A DNA stretch of 38,060 nt from Cytophagia bacterium CHB2 (GTDB lineage Bacteria > Zhuqueibacterota > Zhuqueibacteria > Zhuqueibacterales > Zhuqueibacteraceae): positions 1 to 38,060 of the forward strand of contig SZPB01000012.1 of NCBI GenBank assembly GCA_030263535.1, in the 5' to 3' direction. A program made the translations under genes and the position numbers. Numbering within the stretch: position 1 is the first letter of the stretch; each line of letters opens with the position of its first letter. The notes below the pieces were generated by a model. The model did not search any database, had not been told where the DNA came from, and saw only the letters and a list, made by a program, of their open reading frames with translations. Shown here one piece after another: positions 7,326 through 13,644 of this stretch.

Positions 7326-8558
7326 CTATGACAACGACTCAATGCGATCCAACGCCTCTCGTGCCGCGGCCAGGCCAATCTCCGGATTTAAATCCAAATC
7401 CTTCTCGGAGAGCAGCATATATTTAACCGTATTGTCTTCGCCGCCGGAAAATGCGGTAACGATATCTGCGAGCATCGTGTATGCCCCGCGCGTTTGATAT
7501 GCGCCCTCGACCACCTGCCCCAGCGTGGAATAATTGCGCGCCGCGAATTTCGAGCAATTGATCGCATGATCGTTGTGATTGATATAACCTTCGCCGACAA
7601 TTACCTGGCAGCCCTCCGACCAGTTGCCCACCGCGGTTTCACCCTCGCCGCCCCAATGCACGTTAATCGAGTAATTGCGTTCGAGCGGGCGGGAAAGATC
7701 CGCGTCGGTCAGCAGCATATCGCTCGAACGTACCACCAATACGCCCGAGTTCATGGGTTTAAGCCCGTGGTAAACACGGCTCAAATCCGACAGTTTATGC
7801 CAGCCAAAGCGATAGATATGTTGCCCCAGCGTTAAAAACGGCGGGCCGGCAGGATGCTGTGAATATCCCGGCTCGGTCGAACCATAAAACTTGAAGGCCA
7901 GGCCGTTGATCAATAAAACGAACACATCATCAAACTCACGCACACCGGGCCGCGCCTCATGCCGGCGTATGCCGATCATGTGGATCTTGTTCGGATCCAA
8001 ATCCCAATTGGCAACGTTCACCGTGTCTGATTTCTGGGCGAATTGCTTGACTTTGCGCAGCATGGGATTGGGATTGGTCAGATATTTCTGTTTGACGAGG
8101 CCCAGCAAGTTCATCCACTTGCTGAATTCACGGCTTGGATTTGCGCCCGAAAATGCCGTCCAATCCGCTTTCTTGCTGGCCGCTTGCCAGCGTTTGATAT
8201 GCTGAAACGAGTTTGGGCCGAGTTTGCCATCCGGAAAGCCGATGCTGCTGTCGTTCTCGACCGTGCGAACATATTCTTGAAAGAGGCGTATCGACGCGGC
8301 AGTACGATAACCGCAAATGCCGTCGATTTTTCCCAGCGGAAAGAATCCCGCGTCTTTCAGAAACCGCTGCACCTCCGCGACCTTCATGGCGTTGCCCGTC
8401 GCTTTCTCGAACGCAACCCAATGATCGTCCCGTTCCCCGCGCAGTTTCTTCTGGTTTTTCCAATCCTGCTCGACGCCGGTTACACGATGAGCGTAATCAA
8501 GGTATTCTCCCAGAGCCGAAGATTGCACCTCGGGATCGTATGCTCCTAATGAAATCAT
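7326..8558 (-). CDS. Peptidoglycan-binding protein with a YkuD-like His...SxGC motif
   Basis: 410 residues with no signal peptide or membrane segment. Residues 58-98 look like a PG_binding_1 domain (VAEVQRFL, KIDGICGYRTAASIRLFQEY). The C-terminal half has LINGLAFKFYGSTEPG, then GQHIYRFGWHK, and INVHWGGEGE...NWSEGCQVI with His301 and Ser314-x-Gly-Cys317. That spacing resembles the His/SxGC catalytic signature of L,D-transpeptidases (YkuD), but overall fold identity is not certain. The start at 8558 is chosen over the codon at 8585 because AGGAGG stands seven bases before it. It is the last gene of a three-gene cassette. A secreted or lysis-released cell-wall enzyme is a reasonable guess; a phage-type wall enzyme is an alternative. 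Confidence 0.85.
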   Translation of the reverse strand: MISLGAYDPEVQSSALGEYLDYAHRVTGVEQDWKNQKKLRGERDDHWVAFEKATGNAMKVAEVQRFLKDAGFFPLGKIDGICGYRTAASIRLFQEYVRTVENDSSIGFPDGKLGPNSFQHIKRWQAASKKADWTAFSGANPSREFSKWMNLLGLVKQKYLTNPNPMLRKVKQFAQKSDTVNVANWDLDPNKIHMIGIRRHEARPGVREFDDVFVLLINGLAFKFYGSTEPGYSQHPAGPPFLTLGQHIYRFGWHKLSDLSRVYHGLKPMNSGVLVVRSSDMLLTDADLSRPLERNYSINVHWGGEGETAVGNWSEGCQVIVGEGYINHNDHAINCSKFAARNYSTLGQVVEGAYQTRGAYTMLADIVTAFSGGEDNTVKYMLLSEKDLDLNPEIGLAAAREALDRIESLS

Positions 8559-8565
8559 GGTGACG

Positions 8566-8571
8566 CCTCCT
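8566..8571 (-). promoter_or_regulatory. Ribosome binding site AGGAGG deciding the 8558 start
   Basis: A perfect AGGAGG on the minus strand, seven bases before ATG 8558. It rules against the codon at 8585 as the start of the peptidoglycan-binding protein. Confidence 0.75.
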
Positions 8572-8683
8572 GGTTGGTTCAACAACAGCTTGGCCGTTGC
8601 TTTTGCATTTGGATTTTTGATCGGAAAGCGAGGGCCGGCTATCGCGTTAATTCAGTTGTTTTATGGCGGCGCAGATGGCCAAA

Positions 8684-9409
8684 CTATTTCCCCACCAGAT
8701 AACCCACGCCAAAGCCCGCTGCCGCGCCGGCAACCCCGCCAACGGTTACTTTGAACCACCGGCTCGCGACTTCTTTGCGATATTTCTTGTCGAGCGCCTG
8801 ATATTCATTCCACAAATTATCATAGGTACTGCGAATGCTGTCGGCCTTCATGGTCAACAGTCTCACTTCATCATCTTTAAGCGTCATCGAGCTGCTGAAA
8901 CTCGCGATGGTGCTGTCTTTGAGCGCGATTTCACTGCCGCGTTTATCATTTTCAGCTTTTATCTCTGCAACTTCCGCTCCGAAGAAGCGCGGCGCTAACA
9001 AGCCGTGCACGCCATCCGAGCGTTGCACATCCCAAAACTGGCCGGCCCAATGCGGAAAAGCATTGTCTAACTCGCCTGTGACTTCCTTCGCTTCCCACAA
9101 CTTGTCCAGGCGCGCCAGGGTTTTCGCGTGTTCACGCTGCAAATTTTCGAGTTTGTGCTGGATCTCTTCGCGTTCCGCGGCAAGCAGGGCTTCGCGTGCG
9201 CGCACGTCGTTCAGCACCACGTCGAGGCTATCGACATAGCGCCGCATCGAGGCGTCGCGGCGCTCCAGCTCTTCCATTTTATCCTTCTGGGCCGCCAGCT
9301 TGGCGCGGGTATCTTTCAGAGAAGACCAGATGCTCCATCCCACCGCCACGCCGACAATCAGCAAAACGCCGGTAATGATCCACGAGAAAATGCCTTTGTT
9401 ATCAGCCAT
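8684..9409 (-). CDS. Membrane-anchored coiled-coil protein with glycine-zipper tail
   Basis: 241 residues, family not recognised. One membrane segment near the N-terminus (about 8-28, SWIITGVLLIVGVAVGWSIW) is followed by a long heptad-like stretch rich in Leu, Glu, Lys and Arg (about 30-110). A middle region with WAGQFWDVQRSDGVHG precedes a second helical region. The C-terminus is Gly/Ala-rich (GGVAGAAAGFGVGYLVGK) and resembles a glycine zipper able to insert in or pack against a membrane. Its start overlaps the upstream stop by eight bases (ATGGCTGA), so translation is probably coupled. GAGGTGAAAC precedes the ATG. Its place between a small soluble protein and a cell-wall-binding protein suggests an envelope role. 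Confidence 0.85.
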   Translation of the reverse strand: MADNKGIFSWIITGVLLIVGVAVGWSIWSSLKDTRAKLAAQKDKMEELERRDASMRRYVDSLDVVLNDVRAREALLAAEREEIQHKLENLQREHAKTLARLDKLWEAKEVTGELDNAFPHWAGQFWDVQRSDGVHGLLAPRFFGAEVAEIKAENDKRGSEIALKDSTIASFSSSMTLKDDEVRLLTMKADSIRSTYDNLWNEYQALDKKYRKEVASRWFKVTVGGVAGAAAGFGVGYLVGK

Positions 9410-9641
9410 GTTTCACCTCAAGGCGATTGCCGTTTTTAAGAATGCCCAATTTTTGCGCGAATTCCTCCACCACGGCTTCCTCTCCCGAAAGCAAGCGATA
9501 CGAAATGGCAAAACCCTCCGGCACAGCGTTGAACAACTCGATCTCGGTTTGTCGCGTCTCGACTTCCAGCAGGAGCTGGCGAATCACCCACTTGGCGCCG
9601 CGCGCCAGCTTGGCGGCTTCCGTGCGATTGTGTTCCGACAT
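9402..9641 (-). CDS. Small soluble protein, first gene of the wall-associated cassette
   Basis: 79 residues, not recognised. It is predominantly helical, with a hydrophobic/acidic alternation (WVIRQLLLEVETRQTEIELF) and no signal peptide. The start MSEHNRT at 9641 is chosen because AGAGGC precedes it; the open frame continues to 9794 but the extra residues look like read-through of non-coding DNA. Its stop overlaps the next gene by eight bases, so the two are probably co-translated. It could be a cytoplasmic partner or regulator of the membrane protein. Confidence 0.7.
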   Translation of the reverse strand: MSEHNRTEAAKLARGAKWVIRQLLLEVETRQTEIELFNAVPEGFAISYRLLSGEEAVVEEFAQKLGILKNGNRLEVKHG

Positions 9642-10084
9642 AGATCTGCCTCTTTGGTTTGCATGAAATGGCTGCTGCACGCCGTCATGATTTACAGATA
9701 ACATGGCATTTCTTAAGGTTATTTTCAATGAGAAAATTTGCGGCGCGTGTGTTTCGCAAAGCCATTCTCGCCGGCTCAAACGCAAAATTGCCACACCTTC
9801 TTATCTCGCGGCGAGGCTAGGCTTGGGGGGCAGAGCTATCTTCAAAGACACGGATCGGAAACCAAAATCTCAGAAATTACCGGCGATAGAATTATTTCAA
9901 GTTGATAGAGTTAAATTTGTACACTGCCCCGGCGCACGTCGTGTATTGTTTAAATAGATTCAGCTATCGGCCAAAATTTCACAAGCCTAATGAATTTTTC
10001 TGAAACCATGCTCTCAAAATTAGATTTTTTACAAACAGCTTGAACGAATAAAGCGCGTGTCGCCTTTTGCCCAATACTACAACG
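9642..10084. other. Non-coding spacer before palindromic element copy 2
   Basis: About 440 bases of AT-rich sequence. Short open frames exist on both strands but have no recognisable domains, no good ribosome binding sites and no codon pattern like the neighbours. It probably holds the promoter of the three-gene cassette at its left end. No clear promoter boxes seen. Confidence 0.35.
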
Positions 10085-10231
10085 TTACAGCGTTTTTCAT
10101 TTGGATGAACAGAGTTTGTAGTCCCCGCCCCTTGTGGGCGGCTGTTGAAACCATGAAATTCGCGGTTGCAACAATGCCCCACAAGGGGGCAGGGCTACGA
10201 ATCCTGTACACGCATTTAAAAAACGCTGTAA
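10085..10231. mobile_element. Nested palindromic element, copy 2 (long hairpin)
   Basis: The ends TTACAGCGTTTTT (10085-10097) and AAAAACGCTGTAA (10219-10231) are perfectly complementary over 13 bases, and weaker pairing continues inward. The 81-base core at 10118-10198 begins GTAGTCCCCGCCCCTTGTGG and ends AAGGGGGCAGGGCTAC, matching the core of copy 1 at its ends and in length. Inside it, TGTTGAAACC pairs with GGTTGCAACA. Almost the whole unit can fold as one long stem. Outer arms differ between the two copies, so the core appears to be the transposed or amplified unit. Confidence 0.7.
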
Positions 10232-10398
10232 GTCGCATTCTGACGGGACTCTATTTCACAAAGGCCCTCGGGCAGAAATGCGATATGCACAATTTCAAAC
10301 TGGATTGAACGAGTATGACGTTTTGCAGTTGGATAGCCGTGCCCCAAAAGCATGCGATGGCTTTTGAGCAGCCAGCATACCATGTGCATGAAGAAGAA
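10232..10398. other. Non-coding spacer
   Basis: No gene, clear repeat or promoter recognised between the palindromic element and the golvesin remnant. Confidence 0.3.
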
Positions 10399-10614
10399 TT
10401 ATGGGCTGGGGTGATTTGAAACCGGTGTATTGCCAAGATAAACCAGCTTAATGGCATCGGCAATCACCGGGCCATTGGCTTTGTTGGAGACGGTGATGCT
10501 AGCCTCCGCGCCGCGTTGGAACGAGTAATGGCCAAGCGAATTCCATCGGCCGGAATTGCGGTTTTGATCAACCAAGATTATTTTTTCACCGTTGGCGTGA
10601 CGGTTGAGATAGTC
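10399..10614 (-). pseudogene. Golvesin C-terminal-like domain remnant
   Basis: About 71 codons encode the second half of a golvesin-type domain: ILVDQNRNSGRWNSLGHYSF, then ITVSNKANGPVIADAIKLVY. It aligns by eye with VNQRNNVGRWNSLGTYLF and TVVADAIKFVY at the end of the secreted protein at 20410-22284. The first half of the domain, any signal peptide and any start codon with a ribosome site are missing. The frame is open only through overlap with the unrelated membrane-protein gene at 10623-10940. It is most likely the 3' stump of a secreted protein gene left by a deletion or rearrangement. Confidence 0.75.
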
Positions 10615-10622
10615 TTTGCCGT

Positions 10623-10940
10623 TCAAACTATAGCCGCATATAAGATCGAAACGATCAATAGAAAAAGAATGACGATGGTGACAAGCTGAAATGTCATGAT
10701 TGAGCTTATAATGCCTCCGCCTTTCTCCCCCAACACTGTCCGGATCGAGCGCAAAAGGGCGCGATACCACACGAACAGCAACGCGCAAATCGGAATGCCG
10801 GTCAACAGCGCCATGCCGATCATCCAGGCATGATCCCGCAACGGCACGGCTTCCCGGACAACCGTCACGGCGGCAAACGCGCCCACCGCCAAGCCAAACA
10901 CGAAACAGGCCATTGCCAGAGTGGCCTTTGAGCTATTCAA
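10623..10940 (-). CDS. Small membrane protein with three predicted membrane segments
   Basis: 105 residues, family not recognised. Predicted segments are near residues 8-28 (LAMACFVFGLAVGAFAAVTV), 38-58 (WMIGMALLTGIPICALLFVWY) and 80-104 (IMTFQLVTIVILFLLIVSILYA). The start is TTG at 10940, supported by a perfect AGGAGG six bases upstream; no ATG nearby competes. It follows another small membrane protein gene after 88 bases and stops just before the golvesin remnant. Role unknown. Confidence 0.82.
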   Translation of the reverse strand: MNSSKATLAMACFVFGLAVGAFAAVTVVREAVPLRDHAWMIGMALLTGIPICALLFVWYRALLRSIRTVLGEKGGGIISSIMTFQLVTIVILFLLIVSILYAAIV

Positions 10941-10946
10941 CGCAAA

Positions 10947-10952
10947 CCTCCT
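10947..10952 (-). promoter_or_regulatory. Ribosome binding site AGGAGG for a TTG start
   Basis: AGGAGG on the minus strand six bases before TTG at 10940. It fixes a non-ATG start for the three-segment membrane protein. Confidence 0.7.
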
Positions 10953-11028
10953 GATTGGTATAGCCAGACGACTTCATGCACAAAACAAATGTCCGGATTC
11001 GAATCGCGCCCGCCGCGCGCGAAGGCGG

Positions 11029-11481
11029 TCACGGACTGCCGTTGTGATCGGAATTCTCTGCCGCTTGTTGCAGCAAGAGCAGAATTTCATCCACTTCCTT
11101 GTATTCCAGCCTTCGGTCGTTTTGGCGGGCTTCACTCAGATACTCCATCATTCGCGCAGCAATGCGCTGTAAATCCGCCTCATTGACCTGCCCCTTGGAA
11201 GCGGCGTTGGTGAATGCGTCGAGAGCATCGATAAATTTGTCGCGATTGAGGCTCACATAAGCATCCGGGAAATGGCGAAAAAAATGGTAGGCCATATCAC
11301 CGGCAACCAGGCCCACGGCGGAGTCAACATACTGCATGCGGTTGCTCCAAAGATAATAACCCGCGCCGCCGGCGAGGCCGAACGCCAGTAAAAAACCGGC
11401 GAGCATGCCCCTAAAAAAAACTCGCCGCTTGATCATGCCGACCTCAACGGCGAGCAATTTCTGATATCTGCCTTCGTCCAT
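11029..11481 (-). CDS. Membrane-anchored protein of unknown function
   Basis: About 150 residues, not recognised. One membrane segment follows a basic stretch (IKRRVFFRGMLAGFLLAFGLAGGAGYYLW). A soluble, mainly helical, charged tail follows with no catalytic motif that I can name, ending AENSDHNGSP. The start is uncertain: ATG at 11481 (MDEGRYQ), an in-frame TTG at 11493, or ATG at 11436 (MIKRRVF), which has GAGGT five bases upstream. It lies between the polysaccharide locus and the three-segment membrane protein and may share their transcript. Confidence 0.78.
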   Translation of the reverse strand: MDEGRYQKLLAVEVGMIKRRVFFRGMLAGFLLAFGLAGGAGYYLWSNRMQYVDSAVGLVAGDMAYHFFRHFPDAYVSLNRDKFIDALDAFTNAASKGQVNEADLQRIAARMMEYLSEARQNDRRLEYKEVDEILLLLQQAAENSDHNGSP

Positions 11482-11608
11482 GGTGTTTAGCAAAGTTGAA
11501 GTGAAAGGCGATGGAAGAAAAGAGCCGCGATCGTTGATCCATCAGCACAGACGCCAAAAAGAACGGCGACTGCGCCGGCCCGGCGCTCGCGGAGTGATGA
11601 TTTTGTTA

Positions 11609-11626
11609 CGCGCTTTTATAAGCGCG
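11609..11626 (-). other. Hairpin overlapping the SDR stop codon
   Basis: On the minus strand CGCGCTT-ATAA-AAGCGCG gives a seven-base perfect stem with the TAA stop in its loop. It is not followed by a T-run, so intrinsic termination is doubtful. It could stabilise the 3' end of the polysaccharide transcript. Confidence 0.45.
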
Positions 11627-12647
11627 CGTGTTCCAGAAAAGCCGCTTCTGGCTGCGTTGCACTGCCGTTCATACGGCCGTTTTTCTCCTGTTCTTGGAAA
11701 TACTCCCAGATGTGGCGAATGATTTGATCGAGCTTCACCGTCGGCTCGTAGCCGACCATGTTCTTGATCTTGGTGAGATCGGGCATGCGGCGCTGCATGT
11801 CCTCGAAGCCGGCCTCGTAGGCTTCGGAGTACGGCACTTTGACGATTTCCGAAGTGCTGCCCAGAATTTGCGTGACACGCTCGGCCAGTTCCATGATCGT
11901 CACTTCTTCGTTGCTGCCGATATTGAAAATTTGGCCAATGGCTTGTGGATGATTCGCGAGCGCGATCAGCGCCTGCACCACGTCGCCGACATAGCCGAAA
12001 CAGCGCGATTGCGTGCCGTCGCCGTACACGCGCAGCGGCTGGTTGCGCATCGCCGCTTGCACGAAACGCGGAACGACCATGCCGTATTGCCCGGTTTGCC
12101 GCGGCCCGACGGTGTTGAACAAGCGCACGATCACCACCGGCAATTTCATCTCTTTGTGATATGCCAGCGCCAGAAACTCATCGATCGCTTTCGAGCAGGA
12201 ATAGCTCCAACGGCTTTTCGTTGTCGGGCCGAGAATGCGGTCGTCTTCCTCGTTGAACGGCACTTTTGAGCTTTTGCCGTAGACTTCAGAAGTGGAGGTG
12301 ATTAAGACTTTTTTCTTGTAGCGATTGGCGGTTTTCAAGACGATCTCCGTGCCGAGCACGCAACGCTCGATCACTTCGACCGGGCGATTCACGATCAATT
12401 CCACGCCCACGGCCGAGGCCAGGTGGAAGATCAAATCGCATTCGCTCACCAGGCGATCCATCACCGCCTCGTTCATGATCGTCTCGATGGCGAAATGAAA
12501 ATTCGGAAACGCGCGCACATGCGCGATATTTTCCAGCTTGCCGGTCGACAAATCGTCGATGATCGTCACCGTGTGCCCGCGCTTCAACAACGCATCCGTG
12601 AGATGCGACCCGATGAATCCTGCTCCACCCGTGATCAGCACTTTCAT
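11616..12647 (-). CDS. Extended SDR sugar-nucleotide epimerase/dehydratase
   Basis: 343 residues. The Rossmann motif GGAGFIG (7-13) binds NAD. The catalytic TS(T)SEVYG region (118-124) and Tyr149-x3-Lys153 (YSCSK) are all present. The C-terminal segment VYGDGTQSRCFGYVGDVVQA is typical of the UDP-glucuronate decarboxylase / UDP-glucose 4-epimerase branch of extended SDRs. The reaction is therefore epimerisation, decarboxylation or dehydration of a nucleotide sugar in the cytoplasm; UXS-like decarboxylase is my first guess. AGGAG stands 12 bases before ATG 12647. It is the last gene of the polysaccharide locus and would supply a modified sugar donor. Confidence 0.93.
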   Translation of the reverse strand: MKVLITGGAGFIGSHLTDALLKRGHTVTIIDDLSTGKLENIAHVRAFPNFHFAIETIMNEAVMDRLVSECDLIFHLASAVGVELIVNRPVEVIERCVLGTEIVLKTANRYKKKVLITSTSEVYGKSSKVPFNEEDDRILGPTTKSRWSYSCSKAIDEFLALAYHKEMKLPVVIVRLFNTVGPRQTGQYGMVVPRFVQAAMRNQPLRVYGDGTQSRCFGYVGDVVQALIALANHPQAIGQIFNIGSNEEVTIMELAERVTQILGSTSEIVKVPYSEAYEAGFEDMQRRMPDLTKIKNMVGYEPTVKLDQIIRHIWEYFQEQEKNGRMNGSATQPEAAFLEHARL

Positions 12648-12729
12648 AACTGATTTTACTCCTTGCTTGGTTCGTAACGATAAAGGTTTTATGCGAATGT
12701 ATTGCGGTTTTCATGTGATTGTCGAAGCC

Positions 12730-12799
12730 GTCATTCAGGGGAATCTTGTGAGGTATTTGGCATTCTGCCTGCGACTTCACAGGCACCCTTCTGGATGAC
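12730..12799. repeat. 70-base imperfect palindrome
   Basis: Ends GTCATTCAG (12730-12738) and CTGGATGAC (12791-12799) are complementary at 8 of 9 positions. Inner pairing includes CTTGTGA with TTCACAGG-type segments. It occupies most of the gap between the deacetylase and the SDR gene and looks like another dispersed hairpin repeat. It may affect mRNA stability between the two genes. Confidence 0.55.
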
Positions 12800-12813
12800 T
12801 AGGTGAATATTTT

Positions 12814-12839
12814 TAGGGTGTCCGTGAACTCACGCCCTA
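12814..12839 (-). other. Hairpin overlapping the deacetylase stop codon
   Basis: TAGGGTGT (12814-12821) pairs with ACGCCCTA (12832-12839), including one G-U pair in RNA. The deacetylase stop codon is part of the stem. On the minus strand an A-rich run rather than a T-run follows, so this is not a normal terminator. Confidence 0.45.
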
Positions 12840-13616
12840 CTCCCGCTGCAATGCGCGTTTTATTTTACCCATCTGCCTTCTGACAAAAAAATAATAGCCC
12901 AAACCGTTTTCAATTTTAAAACGGAAATGCGCGAAGGAATCGTTCCATAAAATTTCGGTGCGGCCAATGGCGAACGGGCTTCCCGGCCCGTCTTCATAAA
13001 ACGGCGGACCGCCGCACGCGCCGCGATAGCCGGCTTCCCGTACGCAATCGCTGATGCGCGCATCGAAGTCGGCAAAAGGATAACAAAAAAAATCCACGGC
13101 CGCGCCCAGTTTGGCGGCAATTACTTCACGCGATTCGAAAATCTCGCGATGCAAACGTTCCCGGCTCAACTCCGTCATCTTGACGTGATCCAGGCCGTGT
13201 GATTGCAAACTCCAGCTGTGTCTTCGCATGTCACGAATCTCGTTCCACGACATGAATCCCTGCCGGCTCTCCGCCGGCGGCGCATCATCGGCGCGCATCA
13301 AATTGCCCGCCAAAAATACCGTGCCAGTGAAATCATATTTTGCCATTAGCGGAAATGCGCGGCTGTAATTGCAATAGTAGCCGTCATCGAAAGTGATCAC
13401 CAGGGCTTTTTCGGGAACAGGCTCATCGCGCTCGTAATAATCCAGCAGCGCGTGCAAATCAATGGTGCGATAACCTTCTTGGGCCAGCCAGGCCATCTGC
13501 CGGGCAAAATTGTCAGGCGATACGCAAAAAGGCCGCCAAACCTTGTCCGCTTCCGAGTCGATGCGATGATAGAGCAGCACCGGAATACGTTGTTTTCGGG
13601 ATTCGTTGAACGGCAT
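12837..13616 (-). CDS. Polysaccharide deacetylase (NodB/CE4 family)
   Basis: About 259 residues. It carries VLLYHRID, the metal-site motif ITFDDGYY (catalytic Asp plus metal Asp), SHGLDH (metal His pair) and FCYPFADFD, as in CE4 enzymes that remove N- or O-acetyl groups from polysaccharides. No signal peptide is evident, so it may act on lipid-linked intermediates or be exported by another route. The start is ATG 13616; an in-frame TTG at 13628 is possible, and neither has a strong ribosome site. It follows the flippase gene after about 28 bases, consistent with one operon and with trimming of the repeat unit. Confidence 0.92.
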   Translation of the reverse strand: MPFNESRKQRIPVLLYHRIDSEADKVWRPFCVSPDNFARQMAWLAQEGYRTIDLHALLDYYERDEPVPEKALVITFDDGYYCNYSRAFPLMAKYDFTGTVFLAGNLMRADDAPPAESRQGFMSWNEIRDMRRHSWSLQSHGLDHVKMTELSRERLHREIFESREVIAAKLGAAVDFFCYPFADFDARISDCVREAGYRGACGGPPFYEDGPGSPFAIGRTEILWNDSFAHFRFKIENGLGYYFFVRRQMGKIKRALQRE

Positions 13617-13644
13617 GATCGCATTCAATAAAAAATCGTGGGCG

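Noticed and set aside
7326-9641. Prophage lysis cassette
   Set aside because: Considered because of the wall-binding enzyme and membrane proteins, but no capsid, tail, terminase or integrase gene is nearby. Kept only as an alternative reading.
9703-9957. 84-residue plus-strand open frame in the 9642-10084 spacer
   Set aside because: No ribosome site, no hydrophobic or domain pattern, and codon use unlike real genes nearby.
6987-10231. CRISPR array
   Set aside because: The repeats are two distant palindromic elements, not regularly spaced direct repeats, and no cas gene is present.
12286-12786. 166-residue minus-strand open frame overlapping the SDR gene
   Set aside because: It is the SDR gene read in another frame (Arg/His-rich), plus upstream non-coding sequence.
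12814-12839. Intrinsic terminator for the polysaccharide operon
   Set aside because: The stem is present but the minus strand lacks the T-run after it, and the co-directional SDR gene follows.
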